Positions 1 through 9,643 of a DNA stretch of 64,000 nt are shown here, in pieces. The notes below the pieces were generated by a model. The model searched no databases and had not been told where the DNA came from. It saw nothing but the letters and a program-made list of their open reading frames with translations. Source of the DNA: Aliterella atlantica CENA595 (lineage in GTDB: Bacteria; Cyanobacteriota; Cyanobacteriia; Cyanobacteriales; Chroococcidiopsidaceae); NCBI RefSeq assembly GCF_000952155.1, contig NZ_JYON01000009.1, positions 62,001 through 126,000 on the forward strand, given 5' to 3'. The stretch's first letter is position 1. Every line of letters starts with the position of its first letter. The position numbers were made by a program, and so were the translations under genes.

Positions 1-1179
1 GTTCCAAGCTTGATGAGCGCATGATTGGACTACAGTATAAGCTTTCTCGCGGCTCATACCTTTATCAACTAAAGTTAGCAGTACCCGTTGACTAAAGACT
101 ACACCGCCGTAGCAATTCATGTTCCGCGCCATATTTTCGGGATAGACTAACAGATTTTGCACTAAATCGGTCATTTCTACCAGCATAAAATGGGTAGCAA
201 TACAGCTATCGGGTAAAATTACTCGCTCGACAGCGCTGTGAGAAATATCCCTTTCGTGCCACAAGGCTACATTTTCTAAAGCAGCGATCGCATTTCCGCG
301 CAGTATTCTGGCTATACCTGTCAACCGCTCGCTACGGATAGGATTGCGCTTGTGCGGCATAGCTGAGGAGCCTTTTTGCCCTTTAGCAAAAAATTCCTCT
401 ACTTCTAAAACGTCAGTTCTTTGTAAGTTGCGAATTTCTACTGCAAATCTTTCGATAGAAGCACCTAAAAGAGCTAGTTGTTGCACGAAATCAGCATGAC
501 GATCGCGGGAAATGACTTGAGTTGAGGCTGTATCTGGTTGCAGCCCTAATTTTTGGCAAGCAAGTTCTTCGATGCGCGGTTCGACGTTGGCGTAAGTACC
601 GACTGCACCAGAGATTTTGCCGACAGCAATTGTAGTGCGGAGATTAGTAAGGCGACCCTGCGATCGCAATACTTCTGCTAGCCACCCTGCTAATTTAAAG
701 CCAAAAGTAATCGGTTCGGCATGAATGCCATGCGATCGCCCAATCATGAAGGTATGGCGGTGTTGCCTTGCTTGAACTCGGATCGCAGTAATTAGATCGT
801 CTAGTCGCGCTAATAAAATATCTAAACTAGCTACTAATTGCAGCGCCAAAGCCGTATCTAATACATCTGAACTTGTTAAGCCTAAATGAATATAACGCCC
901 AGCATCGCCTACATATTCATTTACATTAGTCAAAAAGGCGATCATGTCGTGGCGGACTTCTGTCTCAATTTCTAAGACGCGCTTGGGGTCAAAATTCGCC
1001 TTGTCCTTAATTTCTGCAACTGCCTCTTTTGGAATATAACCTAGTTCTGCTTGCGCCTCACAAGCAGCAATTTCTACTTGCAACCAAGTTTTAAGTTTGT
1101 ATGTCTCAGTCCAAAGTTCGCCCATTTCAGGCAAGGTATAACGCTCAATCACTCGTCCGCTACAGAACACAACTGTCAT
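1..1179 (-). CDS. purB: Adenylosuccinate lyase, 3' end cut by window edge
   Basis: Adenylosuccinate lyase catalyses two steps of purine synthesis: fumarate release from SAICAR and from adenylosuccinate. I read 393 codons from an ATG at 1179 down to base 1 with no stop; the C-terminus lies outside the window. The N-terminus (MTVVFCSGRVIERYTLPEM) matches the family start. The fumarase/aspartase superfamily signature GSSAMPHKRNP is at about residues 270-281, with the M codon at 358-360. Upstream family elements such as TSSDVLDTA and the GRSHG histidine loop are also readable. The next gene (SDR) lies on the same strand, 68 bp upstream, and is probably unrelated in function. Partial only because of the window edge; no lesion seen. 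Confidence 0.95.
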   Translation of the reverse strand, partial: MTVVFCSGRVIERYTLPEMGELWTETYKLKTWLQVEIAACEAQAELGYIPKEAVAEIKDKANFDPKRVLEIETEVRHDMIAFLTNVNEYVGDAGRYIHLGLTSSDVLDTALALQLVASLDILLARLDDLITAIRVQARQHRHTFMIGRSHGIHAEPITFGFKLAGWLAEVLRSQGRLTNLRTTIAVGKISGAVGTYANVEPRIEELACQKLGLQPDTASTQVISRDRHADFVQQLALLGASIERFAVEIRNLQRTDVLEVEEFFAKGQKGSSAMPHKRNPIRSERLTGIARILRGNAIAALENVALWHERDISHSAVERVILPDSCIATHFMLVEMTDLVQNLLVYPENMARNMNCYGGVVFSQRVLLTLVDKGMSREKAYTVVQSCAHQAWN

Positions 1180-1247
1180 ATTTTACAGTCTTGTTAGGTG
1201 CGATCGATGGAGGATTGACTTTAAGTTGCAACTAGAATTATGAGTAA

Positions 1248-2048
1248 TTACTTATTCGCCGATCCTGGTTCGCTAAGTTTGCGGTGCGTTTCCGCATTGA
1301 TAGTATCTGATAAAACTTGGCTTACCGTACCTTGAATTTTTGTTTGGAGCGAACCTGCAATAATATGATCTTTGCCTTGCATTAATGCTTCAAAACCCTG
1401 CTTGGCTACCTGCTCTGCGGAGTCTTTTTTATCTGCGCCTACTTTTGTATCGTCCATTCCTGCGCGGTGGAAGAAGTTAGTCTCTGTAGGTCCTGGCATC
1501 AGCGCAGTAACAGTAATACCCGTACCTTTCAATTCATTACGGATTGCTTCTGCAAAAGATTTGACAAATGCTTTTGAGGCTGCATAAACTGCCTCAAATG
1601 GTCCTGGTTGCAAAGCAGCAATTGAGGCTGTAAATAGGACTCGACCGCTACCGCGCTCAACCATGTCTTTTAATACTCGTTTAGCAAGATGAACTGTTGA
1701 TACGACATTAAGGTTAATCAGGTTTAGCTCATCTTTAAGGTCTGTCTGGCGAGCAAAATCACCGCCAACACCAACACCTGCATTAATAGCGATCGCATCT
1801 ACTGGTCTATTAGTGGCTTTAATCCTGCTATATAAGGCTTCTACGCCGTCGTAGGTAGCAAGGTCTGCTTGCACTGTTTCGACCTCTGCACCCAAATCCT
1901 GGAAGTTTTGAGCTACTCGATCGATTTGTTCTCCGGTAGCTGTAACTATAAGGTCGAAACCATTTTGGGCAAACTGTTTGGCAAGTTCGTAGCCGATACC
2001 GCTAGAAGCACCTGTAACAACAGCCAAAGGTCGGGTAGATGAATCCAT
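1248..2048 (-). CDS. Short-chain dehydrogenase/reductase (SDR)
   Basis: A 266-residue classical SDR, the usual length for the family. The N-terminal Rossmann motif TGASSGIG (about residues 13-20) binds NAD(P), NAGVG (about 90-94) is the structural motif, and Y-A-A-S-K (about 156-160) holds the catalytic Tyr and Lys, with the catalytic Ser in FTASIAAL just before. No membrane segment or signal peptide, so cytoplasmic. The substrate cannot be read from sequence. It resembles the bacterial DltE/YqjQ-like group that acts on small ketones or aldehydes. The region upstream of its start at 2048 holds only a purine-rich stretch (about 2090-2110) with a HIP1-like GGCGATCGCG. Family certain, substrate unknown. 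Confidence 0.9.
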   Translation of the reverse strand: MDSSTRPLAVVTGASSGIGYELAKQFAQNGFDLIVTATGEQIDRVAQNFQDLGAEVETVQADLATYDGVEALYSRIKATNRPVDAIAINAGVGVGGDFARQTDLKDELNLINLNVVSTVHLAKRVLKDMVERGSGRVLFTASIAALQPGPFEAVYAASKAFVKSFAEAIRNELKGTGITVTALMPGPTETNFFHRAGMDDTKVGADKKDSAEQVAKQGFEALMQGKDHIIAGSLQTKIQGTVSQVLSDTINAETHRKLSEPGSANK

Positions 2049-2186
2049 AACTTATCTAAACTCCTGACGCATTTGCGCGAACTTTCTCAATGCTAAGGAG
2101 GTAGGAGGGCGATCGCGTCTTTCTTAGGAAGTATGCATTGTGTATCTTTAAGATTACTTTTTTAGTTCTGTTTATACTTCTAAGCT

Positions 2187-2861
2187 TTATTGCTCGATTT
2201 TTTTTCTTACCCAATCACGAAAAGTTCGCTTGCTTTGGCTTTCTCCTTGAGTATTGCATTGAGCTAAAGATTCGTAGATTGCAGCTTTAGTTAATATTGA
2301 AAAAGTAGAGCTATTTGCTGATTCTTGATATTAACCTTCTTTAAGTAGATAAACAGTTAAAGTTTTGCCATTATAACGCCAAAACTCTAATACCCCCATA
2401 TCTTGATATAGTTTATTTTTATCAATATCAGTATGAGTAATATCAACTTCTAAAACTAAATCTGGAGGTGGATCGGCTGCTAAGTTTACCACTTTACCTC
2501 TAACGGCTGGTTCGTTTTGAATGTAATAACACTTATCAGGTTCAGCACCAATTTTTAGAGCGGGGTTATTTAGGGTAGTAGAAGCCATGCTTTTGATATT
2601 TAGGTTTAGTTCCTCCGCCAAAATATGAATTAAGATACCAATGCGAGCGCTAGCACTTTCATGTGCTTCTAACGGAATCACAATTTCTAATATTCCTTGA
2701 TAGTATGTAAGGCGCGATGCGCGTTTATCTCCTAAAGCCGCTATAATTTGCTCGTAGGAACGCCAACTTAGATTGTAGAAAGTAACTCTTTTTTCTGGTA
2801 ATAGTTCTTCTATAGGTATATTGTTTACTTCTGCACTGGTAAAAATCATAAAAACTTCCAT
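2187..2861 (-). pseudogene. Uma2-family (DUF820) gene interrupted by an in-frame TAA
   Basis: The open part (2331-2861, 176 codons) is a Uma2-family PD-(D/E)XK-like protein of unknown function. It shows the family core EPDKCYYIQN, then PPPDLVLEVDITHTD and LEFWRY. It ends abruptly at LLKEG followed by TAA at 2333-2331. Reading on in the same frame gives 47 more sense codons (start YQESANSSTF, end TFRDWVRKKIEQ) to a TAA at 2189-2187. As I recall the family, that stretch is its usual C-terminal tail, so I infer a nonsense mutation near the 3' end. The truncated protein still contains the putative active-site region and may retain function. Translation could start at the ATG at 2861 or at 2849, which has GGAAG just upstream. 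Confidence 0.75.
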
Positions 2862-3052
2862 GTACTGTCACGACTAATTAAGACTTCTAGTTCTTATCCA
2901 TCTCATAAAAATGCTCCTTTGGTCGGTTCATCTATACGGATTAAGCGAACGGATAAATACATCTTTATTACCCAAGAAATAGAATTGAAGTTAATAAATG
3001 TTTGTACTGGGGTGGAAATAATCAAGCCTCCTCATACCTAATCAAATAATAA

Positions 3053-4162
3053 CTAAAATGTTACTACGCTGCGTATAGACTCACCTTTGTGCATCAAATC
3101 GAAAGCATTGTTAATTTGCTCTAATGGCATTGTGTGAGTAATTAAATCGTCAATATTTATTTTACCTTCCATGTACCAATCGACAATTTGCGGTACATCT
3201 GTACGACCTCTTGCACCTCCAAATGCCGAACCTTTCCAAACTCTTCCAGTTACTAATTGAAAAGGACGAGTAGAAATTTCTGCTCCTGCTTCTGCAACGC
3301 CTATAATTACACTAACTCCCCAACCTTTATGACAGCATTCCAAGGCTTGACGCATGATGTTGACATTACCAATACACTCAAAACTGTAATCAGCACCGCC
3401 TTTTGTTAAATCAACTAAATAAGGTACTAAATCGCCTTCAACTTCTTGAGGATTAACAAAATGAGTCATGCCGAATTTTTCAGCTAATTCGCGCTTATTC
3501 GGATTAATATCAACGCCAACAATCATGTTTGCGCCTACCATTCGCGCCCCTTGGATGACGTTTAAACCAATTCCACCCAAACCAAAAACTACAACATTTG
3601 CACCTGGTTCTACTTTGGCTGTATGAATGACTGCACCGATACCTGTAGTTACACCACAACCGATGTAACAAACTTTGTCAAAAGGTGCATCATCGCGGAT
3701 TTTGGCTACAGCTATTTCTGGTAAAACTGTGTAATTAGCAAAGGTAGATGTCCCCATATAATGATGCAGCATTTGCCCATCGATAGAAAATCTACTCGTA
3801 CCATCAGGCATCACACCGCGCCCTTGAGTTGAACGAATAGCTTGACATAAGTTAGTTTTACGGCTGAGACAGTATTCGCATTGACGACATTCGGGAGTGT
3901 ATAGAGGGATGACGCGATCGCCCTTTTTCAAGCTTTTGACCTCTTTACCCACTTCGACAACTACACCTGCCCCCTCATGCCCTAAAATCGCCGGAAATAG
4001 CCCTTCTGGATCTTTACCAGAGAGGGTATAAGCGTCGGTATGACATACACCTGTTGCTTTAATTTCTATTAGCACTTCTTCCGCTTGGGGTGGCTGCAAT
4101 TGCACTGTGGTAACTTCTAATGGTTTTCCTGCAGCGAAGGCTACAGCGGCTTTAACGTCCAT
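3053..4162 (-). CDS. adhC: Class III alcohol dehydrogenase / S-(hydroxymethyl)glutathione dehydrogenase
   Basis: Zinc-dependent medium-chain dehydrogenase of 369 residues that oxidises S-hydroxymethylglutathione (glutathione-trapped formaldehyde) with NAD and can also act as an S-nitrosoglutathione reductase. Visible: GVCHTD with catalytic-zinc ligand Cys40, GHEGAG with His62, the four structural-zinc cysteines Cys92, Cys95, Cys98 and Cys106, the third catalytic-zinc Cys in YIGCGVTTG, and the Rossmann GLGGIG. Length and motif order match the class III family (frmA/adhC). It is transcribed divergently from the ABC-F gene, with 132 bp between starts. I see no formaldehyde-responsive regulator or S-formylglutathione hydrolase next to it, so general detoxification is an inference. 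Confidence 0.93.
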   Translation of the reverse strand: MDVKAAVAFAAGKPLEVTTVQLQPPQAEEVLIEIKATGVCHTDAYTLSGKDPEGLFPAILGHEGAGVVVEVGKEVKSLKKGDRVIPLYTPECRQCEYCLSRKTNLCQAIRSTQGRGVMPDGTSRFSIDGQMLHHYMGTSTFANYTVLPEIAVAKIRDDAPFDKVCYIGCGVTTGIGAVIHTAKVEPGANVVVFGLGGIGLNVIQGARMVGANMIVGVDINPNKRELAEKFGMTHFVNPQEVEGDLVPYLVDLTKGGADYSFECIGNVNIMRQALECCHKGWGVSVIIGVAEAGAEISTRPFQLVTGRVWKGSAFGGARGRTDVPQIVDWYMEGKINIDDLITHTMPLEQINNAFDLMHKGESIRSVVTF

Positions 4163-4294
4163 AATGCGGTTTTCTCCTGGTAGATGGTGCGGCGAGTTCT
4201 ATTCTCCCTCCCTCACTGATACCCTAAAATTTAAGGAAAGTGCCAAGTTTATGGTTATTTTGCAAGCCTCCCGCCAATTTGACGGTATATATTT

Positions 4295-6205
4295 ATGAGT
4301 ATTTTTACGCTGCAATCAGTTAAAAAAGACTTTGGGATTAAAGAAATCCTCAAAGAGGCAAGTTTTAGTATCGATCCTACTGATAAGGTTGGTTTGATTG
4401 GCACAAATGGTTCGGGTAAGTCTACGCTATTAAAAGCGATCGCAGGTTTGGAACCAATTGATAGCGGGCAAATTTTAGTCAATTCTGGTGCAAGAATTGT
4501 TTACTTACCTCAGCAGCCAGATTTAGATGAAAATAATACAGTTTTAGAACAAGTATTTGCAGATAGTGGCGAACAGATGGCTTTGGTGCGTGAGTACGAA
4601 GAATTATCAGATAAACTCGCTCATCATCCTGAAGATACCGATAAATTAATGTCTCGTTTATCTACTGTGATGCAGCAGATGGAATCTAACGGTGCTTGGG
4701 AATTGGAAACTCAAGCAAAAATTATTCTCACTAAGTTAGGAATTTCTGATTTTGAGGCAAAAATAGGTACTTTATCGGGTGGTTATCGCAAACGCATTGC
4801 ACTTGCTGCGGCTTTACTTTCCGAACCAGATGTATTGTTGATGGATGAACCTACTAACCATTTAGATGCATTATCTGTAGAGTGGTTGCAAAGTTATTTA
4901 AATCGCTATCGCGGTGCAATATTACTAATTACTCACGATCGCTATTTTCTCGATCGCGTTACTAATCGGATTATAGAGATAGATCGGGGTGATATTTATA
5001 CATACAATGGTAATTACTCTTATTACTTAGAGAAGAAAGCTTTAGCTGAGGAATCAGCCGTTAGCAGCCAACGCAAGCATCAAGGAGTATTGCGACGCGA
5101 ATTAGAATGGTTAAAAAGAGGTCCTAAAGCTCGAAGTACCAAACAAAAAGCTAGGATAGATCGCGTTCATGCGATGCAAGAAACTGAGTTTAAACAAGCT
5201 CAAAGTAAAGTTGATATTTCTACTCTTAGTCGTCGGATTGGTAAAAAAGTAATTGAGTTAGACAATGTTTCTAAAAGTTATAATGACCGCACGCTAATTA
5301 AAGATTTTACCTACGAATTTAGCCCTGAAGACAGAATTGGTATTATTGGCGGTAACGGTGCGGGAAAATCAACTTTGATGGATATGATTACTGGTAGAGT
5401 TAAGCCAGATTCCGGTAATGTGGAGATTGGTTCTACTATCCATATTGGTTATTTCGATCAGCATTCGGAAGCATTACTTGCAGCGTTGAACGAGAATCAA
5501 CGAGTAATAGACTATATCAAAGAAGAAGGCGAATTTATCAAGATTGCTGATGGTACTCAAATTAGTGCTTCGCAAATGTTGGAGCGATTTTTGTTTCCTG
5601 GAAATCAGCAATATGCGCCGATTCATAAGTTATCGGGTGGGGAAAAACGGCGCTTATTTTTGCTAAGAATATTGATGGGTGCGCCTAATGTACTGATTTT
5701 GGACGAACCGACAAACGATTTAGACGTACAGACACTTGCTGTATTAGAAGAGTATTTAGAAGATTTTACAGGATGCGCGATCGCAGTATCTCACGATCGC
5801 TACTTTTTAGATCGCGTAGTAGACAAAATCTTTGCTTTAGAACCTGGTGGAAATATCCGTCAGTATCCAGGAAATTATTCAGTGTATTTAGAATATAAGC
5901 AAGCTGAAGAAGAGGAAGCAGTACCAGTAGAAAAAGTAAAAAATCAAAAGCCGAAGTACCAACCACCAAATAACTCCGATAAACCGCGCAAAATGTCATC
6001 CAAAGAAAAGCGCGAGTTTGAAACGCTAGAAACTAAAATTGCTCAATTAGAAGTAGAAAAAGCAGAAGTAGAAAAAGCACTATATTCTGCTCCTCCTGGC
6101 GCTGTTACGCAAGTACGGGAACTTTACGAGAAGGTAGAAAATATAACCCAACAAATTGATACTGCTACCGAACGCTGGCTTGAATTAGCAGAAATAGAAT
6201 CTTGA
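4295..6205 (+). CDS. ABC-F family ATPase, Uup-like
   Basis: A 636-residue soluble protein with two ABC ATPase domains and no membrane part, typical of ABC-F proteins that work on the ribosome or in nucleic-acid processing. Domain 1 has Walker A GTNGSGKS (about residues 35-42), signature LSGGYRKR and Walker B LLMDEPTNHLD. Domain 2 has GGNGAGKS, LSGGEKRR and LILDEPTNDLD. The two are joined by the charged linker with the SRRIGKKVIELD-type segment, and the C-terminal 100 residues are a Lys/Glu-rich coiled coil, which favours the Uup group over EttA. Start ATG at 4295; adhC is divergent. A role in tolerating ribosome stalling or DNA structure is known for relatives, not shown here. Confidence 0.9.
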   Translation: MSIFTLQSVKKDFGIKEILKEASFSIDPTDKVGLIGTNGSGKSTLLKAIAGLEPIDSGQILVNSGARIVYLPQQPDLDENNTVLEQVFADSGEQMALVREYEELSDKLAHHPEDTDKLMSRLSTVMQQMESNGAWELETQAKIILTKLGISDFEAKIGTLSGGYRKRIALAAALLSEPDVLLMDEPTNHLDALSVEWLQSYLNRYRGAILLITHDRYFLDRVTNRIIEIDRGDIYTYNGNYSYYLEKKALAEESAVSSQRKHQGVLRRELEWLKRGPKARSTKQKARIDRVHAMQETEFKQAQSKVDISTLSRRIGKKVIELDNVSKSYNDRTLIKDFTYEFSPEDRIGIIGGNGAGKSTLMDMITGRVKPDSGNVEIGSTIHIGYFDQHSEALLAALNENQRVIDYIKEEGEFIKIADGTQISASQMLERFLFPGNQQYAPIHKLSGGEKRRLFLLRILMGAPNVLILDEPTNDLDVQTLAVLEEYLEDFTGCAIAVSHDRYFLDRVVDKIFALEPGGNIRQYPGNYSVYLEYKQAEEEEAVPVEKVKNQKPKYQPPNNSDKPRKMSSKEKREFETLETKIAQLEVEKAEVEKALYSAPPGAVTQVRELYEKVENITQQIDTATERWLELAEIES

Positions 6206-6225
6206 TTAAATAATGTTAAACTAAC

Positions 6226-6569
6226 ATGACTGCACTTACACTAAATTTACACCCAGTTTTATAATTAACTGACGATCAATTCTACGAATTATGTCAGGCT
6301 AATCGCGATTTAAGATTAGAACGTACAGCTACAGGAGAAATAATTATTATGCTACCAGCAGGAGGAGAAACAGGGCATCGTAATATGAAGTTATCTTACC
6401 AATTAAATGGTGCAAAACTCGGCTGGTTAATAGATCCTAAGACGCGAGAGTAGAAATTTATCGCCTGGGGAGACAATTAGAAATAGTCCAGAATCCTGCA
6501 ACTTTATCAGAAGAAGATATATTGCCAGGTTTTGTGTTAAATCTAAGTTCTATCTTCAACTTAATTTAA
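6226..6569 (+). pseudogene. Decayed Uma2-family gene with three lesions
   Basis: Translating from the ATG at 6226 gives MTALTLNLHPVL, a TAA, then LTDDQFYELCQANRDLRLER and GEIIIMLPAGGETGHRN, the N-terminal half of a cyanobacterial Uma2 protein. After SYQLN the frame jumps straight to GAKLGWLIDPKTR, a segment that normally lies roughly 60-70 residues further on, so the central part with the putative active site has been deleted in frame. A 1-nt frameshift follows near 6449; in the new frame VEIYRLGRQLEIVQNPATL and EEDILPGFVLNL complete the normal C-terminus to a TAA at 6567-6569. Stop, internal deletion and frameshift together make this a clear pseudogene. It sits 20 bp after the ABC-F stop. 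Confidence 0.85.
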
Positions 6570-6570
6570 C

Positions 6571-7128
6571 TTAAATTAGTCCTGCTTCTAAAAAAAATCC
6601 TTGAACAGTTAGTTCTAAACCAGGTAACAAAGCATCAGTAATTGGTAGCTCACCTGTATATAATTGACTGGAACCATCTGCAAAAAATACTTTAATACTT
6701 GTAGATTCAGGATTAACAATCCATACTCTAAATACACCAGCTTCAAAGTAATCTTTAGCTTTGTCTGTAAATTGACGTTCAGTTTGTCCTGGAGAAATAA
6801 TTTCAACTACTAATTCAGGTGCAATAGGACAAGCTTCATTACATTTCCAATTTGCAGGTAGTCTGGCATAAGAAATATAAGTTAAGTCAGGTATTGGAAC
6901 CCAATCTTCACCTTGACGCTTTATAATAATTGCCCATTCTGGAACAACTCTTCCCTTTCCTTTACACCAAGTATGCAATAGCAATAATAATGCCGATTGT
7001 AAAGTTGAATGGAAGAATTTAGGAGGCTCTTTAGGTACTGCATAGCCGTCTACAAACTCATAATATACATCTTCTGCTGGTAAAGCGAGAAACTCTTGTA
7101 GAGTGAGCTTGTCTTCTATTTTTACCAT
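6571..7128 (-). CDS. Uma2-family (DUF820) protein
   Basis: An intact Uma2-family protein, a PD-(D/E)XK-nuclease-like fold of unknown role that is greatly expanded in cyanobacteria. Read from the ATG at 7128 it has 185 residues; an upstream in-frame ATG at 7188 would add 20 residues that look non-conserved and contain a HIP1 site, so I prefer 7128. Visible: LTLQEFLALPAEDVYYEFVDG at the N-terminus, PIPDLTYIS (the D of the fold core), PELVVEIISPGQTERQF and DYFEAGVFRVWIVNPE. It converges on the decayed Uma2 copy at 6226-6569, with the two stops almost touching. The two are only family-level relatives, so this is not a recent tandem duplicate. Confidence 0.85.
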   Translation of the reverse strand: MVKIEDKLTLQEFLALPAEDVYYEFVDGYAVPKEPPKFFHSTLQSALLLLLHTWCKGKGRVVPEWAIIIKRQGEDWVPIPDLTYISYARLPANWKCNEACPIAPELVVEIISPGQTERQFTDKAKDYFEAGVFRVWIVNPESTSIKVFFADGSSQLYTGELPITDALLPGLELTVQGFFLEAGLI

Positions 7129-7275
7129 ATATATCAAAGAGCCAAAGATAACTGAATTATAGGCGATCGCTTTTGATTGCTCTAGCATTAAGTAGCTATA
7201 TGTGGCAAACTATACTATCGAGCTAGCGCTCAAGTAGCAATAGTACAGTAAACCTTCAACACCACGATACAAGCA

Positions 7276-8895
7276 ATGAGCAAAATTTCTTTGCCCCAAA
7301 CTTGCGGAATAACTCTACTTTGCACTATTATCCAAAGTATCTCTGTACTAGCCGAACCAGTACAAAATAATACAGTTAATGTTGAGCCAGCCCAAAGAGA
7401 AACTGAAGAGATTACTTCACCAGTAGCCCAAAATCCAGTAGAAAATCGCGTTACTTCTGTATCTCAACTATCAGATGTGCAGCCTACAGATTGGGCATTT
7501 CAAGCTTTGCAATCATTAGTAGAACGTTACGGAGTAATTGCTGGCTATCCTGACGGCACTTTTCGGGGAAACCGCTCTATCACTCGCTACGAATTTGCAG
7601 CAGGATTGAATGCAGCTTTAGATCGAGTCAATGAATTGATTGCAACTGGAGTAGAAAATAGCGTCTCTCGTGAAGACTTACAGATATTGCAAAGATTAGA
7701 AAGTGAGTTTTCTGCAGAACTAGCAACTTTGCGCGGTAGAGTAGATGGATTAGAAGCCCGCAATGCTGAATTAGAAGCTAATCAATTTTCTACAACTACC
7801 AAACTGACAGGACAAGTAATCTTTGCTGCTAATACTGGCAGTTTTGGCGGCGATCGCATTATCAATGCAGCAGGCGTAGAACTTGCCAACGATAACCCTA
7901 ATGCTACAGTGCTTTACCGCTCTATCATAGATTTTAACACCAGTTTTAGCGGTACAGATTTACTCAAAATTCGTCTAGATACAGGTAGTAATGGCATTAG
8001 AGATAACGCTACAGGAGTATTGGAACCTAACTTTGGTAGCGTTTTAGACTTCTCTGCTAGACCGCCTAGAAACGGCGAGATCGGGCTGGGACGAGCGTAT
8101 TACTCTTTCCAACCTATTGACAACTTCCAAGTGATTCTAGGCTCCGTACTCGTCGCTACAGACTATATAGATCGCAATAGTTATTCTAATGCCAGCTTTC
8201 AAGACTTTTCTAGTCAAACATTTATTAATAACTATCTCCTTTTACCAATTAACGGGCAAAGCGCTGGTGCGATTGTTGATTGGAATCCAGGTGGAGGAGC
8301 ATTTAAGCTGAGAGCATTGTATCAGGCAGCAGCAGCATTTAGTCCCAATGATGAGGGCAATCCTACAGGTTTATCGTTACTAAATAGAGTGCTTTATCCT
8401 AATGCTACAAATGGCGATCGCGGTTTGTTTGGCGATCCCTATCAAGGCGTTGTCGAGTTAGAATACTCACCTTCTAGAGCTTTTGCTTTGCGCTTGCAAT
8501 ACAGTGGTGGCAAGATATTTGACGGGCGATTTGATGTATTTGGCGCAAATGCTGAACTGGCGATATCTAGGCAAGTAGGAATATTTGGGCGTTACGGCTA
8601 CGGTAGCTATAACGATACTGCCTTTGGCGATCTAAATCCTCATTATTGGATGGCTGGCGTTTCTGTGCGCGATCTTTTCTTTCCTGGTGCGGTAGCCGGA
8701 ATTGCTGCAAGTCAGCCTTTTATTGAAAGCGATGTTGGTAATGGTACGCAAACAAACTTTGAAGCTTTTTATAATTTTCCGTTTAACGACAACGTGCGGA
8801 TTACGCCCTTGGTACAGGTAATTACCAATCCTGCTAATCAAGATAGCAATGGCACGATTATCACGGGGACTCTGAGGACTGTATTTACGTTTTAG
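7276..8895 (+). CDS. SLH-domain outer-membrane porin (OprB-like, iron-uptake porin type)
   Basis: A 539-residue outer-membrane protein. Order: a signal-like N-terminus with a hydrophobic stretch (about residues 9-26), a low-complexity linker, one S-layer-homology domain (about 65-125, with TDWAFQALQSLVERYGVI and GYPDGTFRG followed by ITRYEFAAGL), a short coiled coil (about 130-175), then a beta-barrel of alternating residues to the C-terminus, which ends in Phe (RTVFTF) as outer-membrane barrels do. This is the standard layout of the major cyanobacterial porins, in which the SLH domain contacts peptidoglycan-linked polysaccharide. It probably passes small solutes or inorganic ions; the ion cannot be decided here. 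Flanking genes are Uma2 genes, so context adds nothing. Confidence 0.88.
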   Translation: MSKISLPQTCGITLLCTIIQSISVLAEPVQNNTVNVEPAQRETEEITSPVAQNPVENRVTSVSQLSDVQPTDWAFQALQSLVERYGVIAGYPDGTFRGNRSITRYEFAAGLNAALDRVNELIATGVENSVSREDLQILQRLESEFSAELATLRGRVDGLEARNAELEANQFSTTTKLTGQVIFAANTGSFGGDRIINAAGVELANDNPNATVLYRSIIDFNTSFSGTDLLKIRLDTGSNGIRDNATGVLEPNFGSVLDFSARPPRNGEIGLGRAYYSFQPIDNFQVILGSVLVATDYIDRNSYSNASFQDFSSQTFINNYLLLPINGQSAGAIVDWNPGGGAFKLRALYQAAAAFSPNDEGNPTGLSLLNRVLYPNATNGDRGLFGDPYQGVVELEYSPSRAFALRLQYSGGKIFDGRFDVFGANAELAISRQVGIFGRYGYGSYNDTAFGDLNPHYWMAGVSVRDLFFPGAVAGIAASQPFIESDVGNGTQTNFEAFYNFPFNDNVRITPLVQVITNPANQDSNGTIITGTLRTVFTF

Positions 8896-8923
8896 TTACA
8901 TAAAGCACCCTGTACAAAAATAC

Positions 8924-9472
8924 CTAATTCATCAGTCGTTGCAGGTAAATTTGGACATTAGGAAAGGCAAGAGGAGACGCAAAGCCTGTTTTGAATGTTT
9001 GCTCGGTGGTGTATCGCCCGTTGTCTAAATCTCTAAAGATTGTCAGTTGCTTATCTTGAAGATTTACTACCCAATATTCAACAATCCCTGCTTCGCTATA
9101 AACTACTTTTTTCTCATTTAGATCCTTACTGAGGGTGGTGTTAGAAAACTCAATCAGCCAAAAAATATCGTCAGGATAGGGATGGTGTTCGAGATAAACT
9201 GTCCCTAGTGGTTTAACAATTGCTAAATCTGGGATTGGTTCGGAGTCATTAAGCAATGTGATGGGGTGCGCCTCGCGGACTTTGACGCGATCGCCTAAAA
9301 TAGTTCGCAAATAATCCCCAACTTCACTGTTATAGTATGCATGGGTTTCTCGCTCTGGGGGCATAACTATAATGTCTCCGCGCAATAGCTCAACGGTTTC
9401 GTCGTCAAACAACCCCGCATCGATCGCCTGATGGTAGCGTTCAATTGTCCATTTGTAGGTGGCAATAGTCAT
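8924..9472 (-). CDS. Uma2-family (DUF820) protein
   Basis: A 182-residue Uma2-family protein of unknown function. Visible landmarks are the N-terminal YKWTIERYHQAIDAGLFDDE, then VELLRGDIIVMPPE, the fold core PIPDLAIVKP, FWLIEFSNTTLSKDLNEKK and the terminal VEYWVVNLQDKQLTIFRD. Length and motif order are normal and no lesion is seen. It converges on the SLH porin, 28 bp from its stop, and its own start at 9472 is 171 bp from the bciB start in the opposite direction, so the two could share a promoter region. Its sequence is clearly different from the neighbouring Uma2 copies, which argues for separate lineages. Confidence 0.87.
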   Translation of the reverse strand: MTIATYKWTIERYHQAIDAGLFDDETVELLRGDIIVMPPERETHAYYNSEVGDYLRTILGDRVKVREAHPITLLNDSEPIPDLAIVKPLGTVYLEHHPYPDDIFWLIEFSNTTLSKDLNEKKVVYSEAGIVEYWVVNLQDKQLTIFRDLDNGRYTTEQTFKTGFASPLAFPNVQIYLQRLMN

Positions 9473-9643
9473 AACACCGTTTGCGATCGCATACTAAAAA
9501 TAGTATGGCGATTTTTCTATATCTATTTTGCCAAAGCTCGTGTGGCGATCGCAATTGGGAAATGTTAACTTGTCTCAACACAAGCGGAACTAACTGTGCG
9601 GTATGGTTGGAAAATAACATTTTTGCTTTGTATATTTAGCTAA

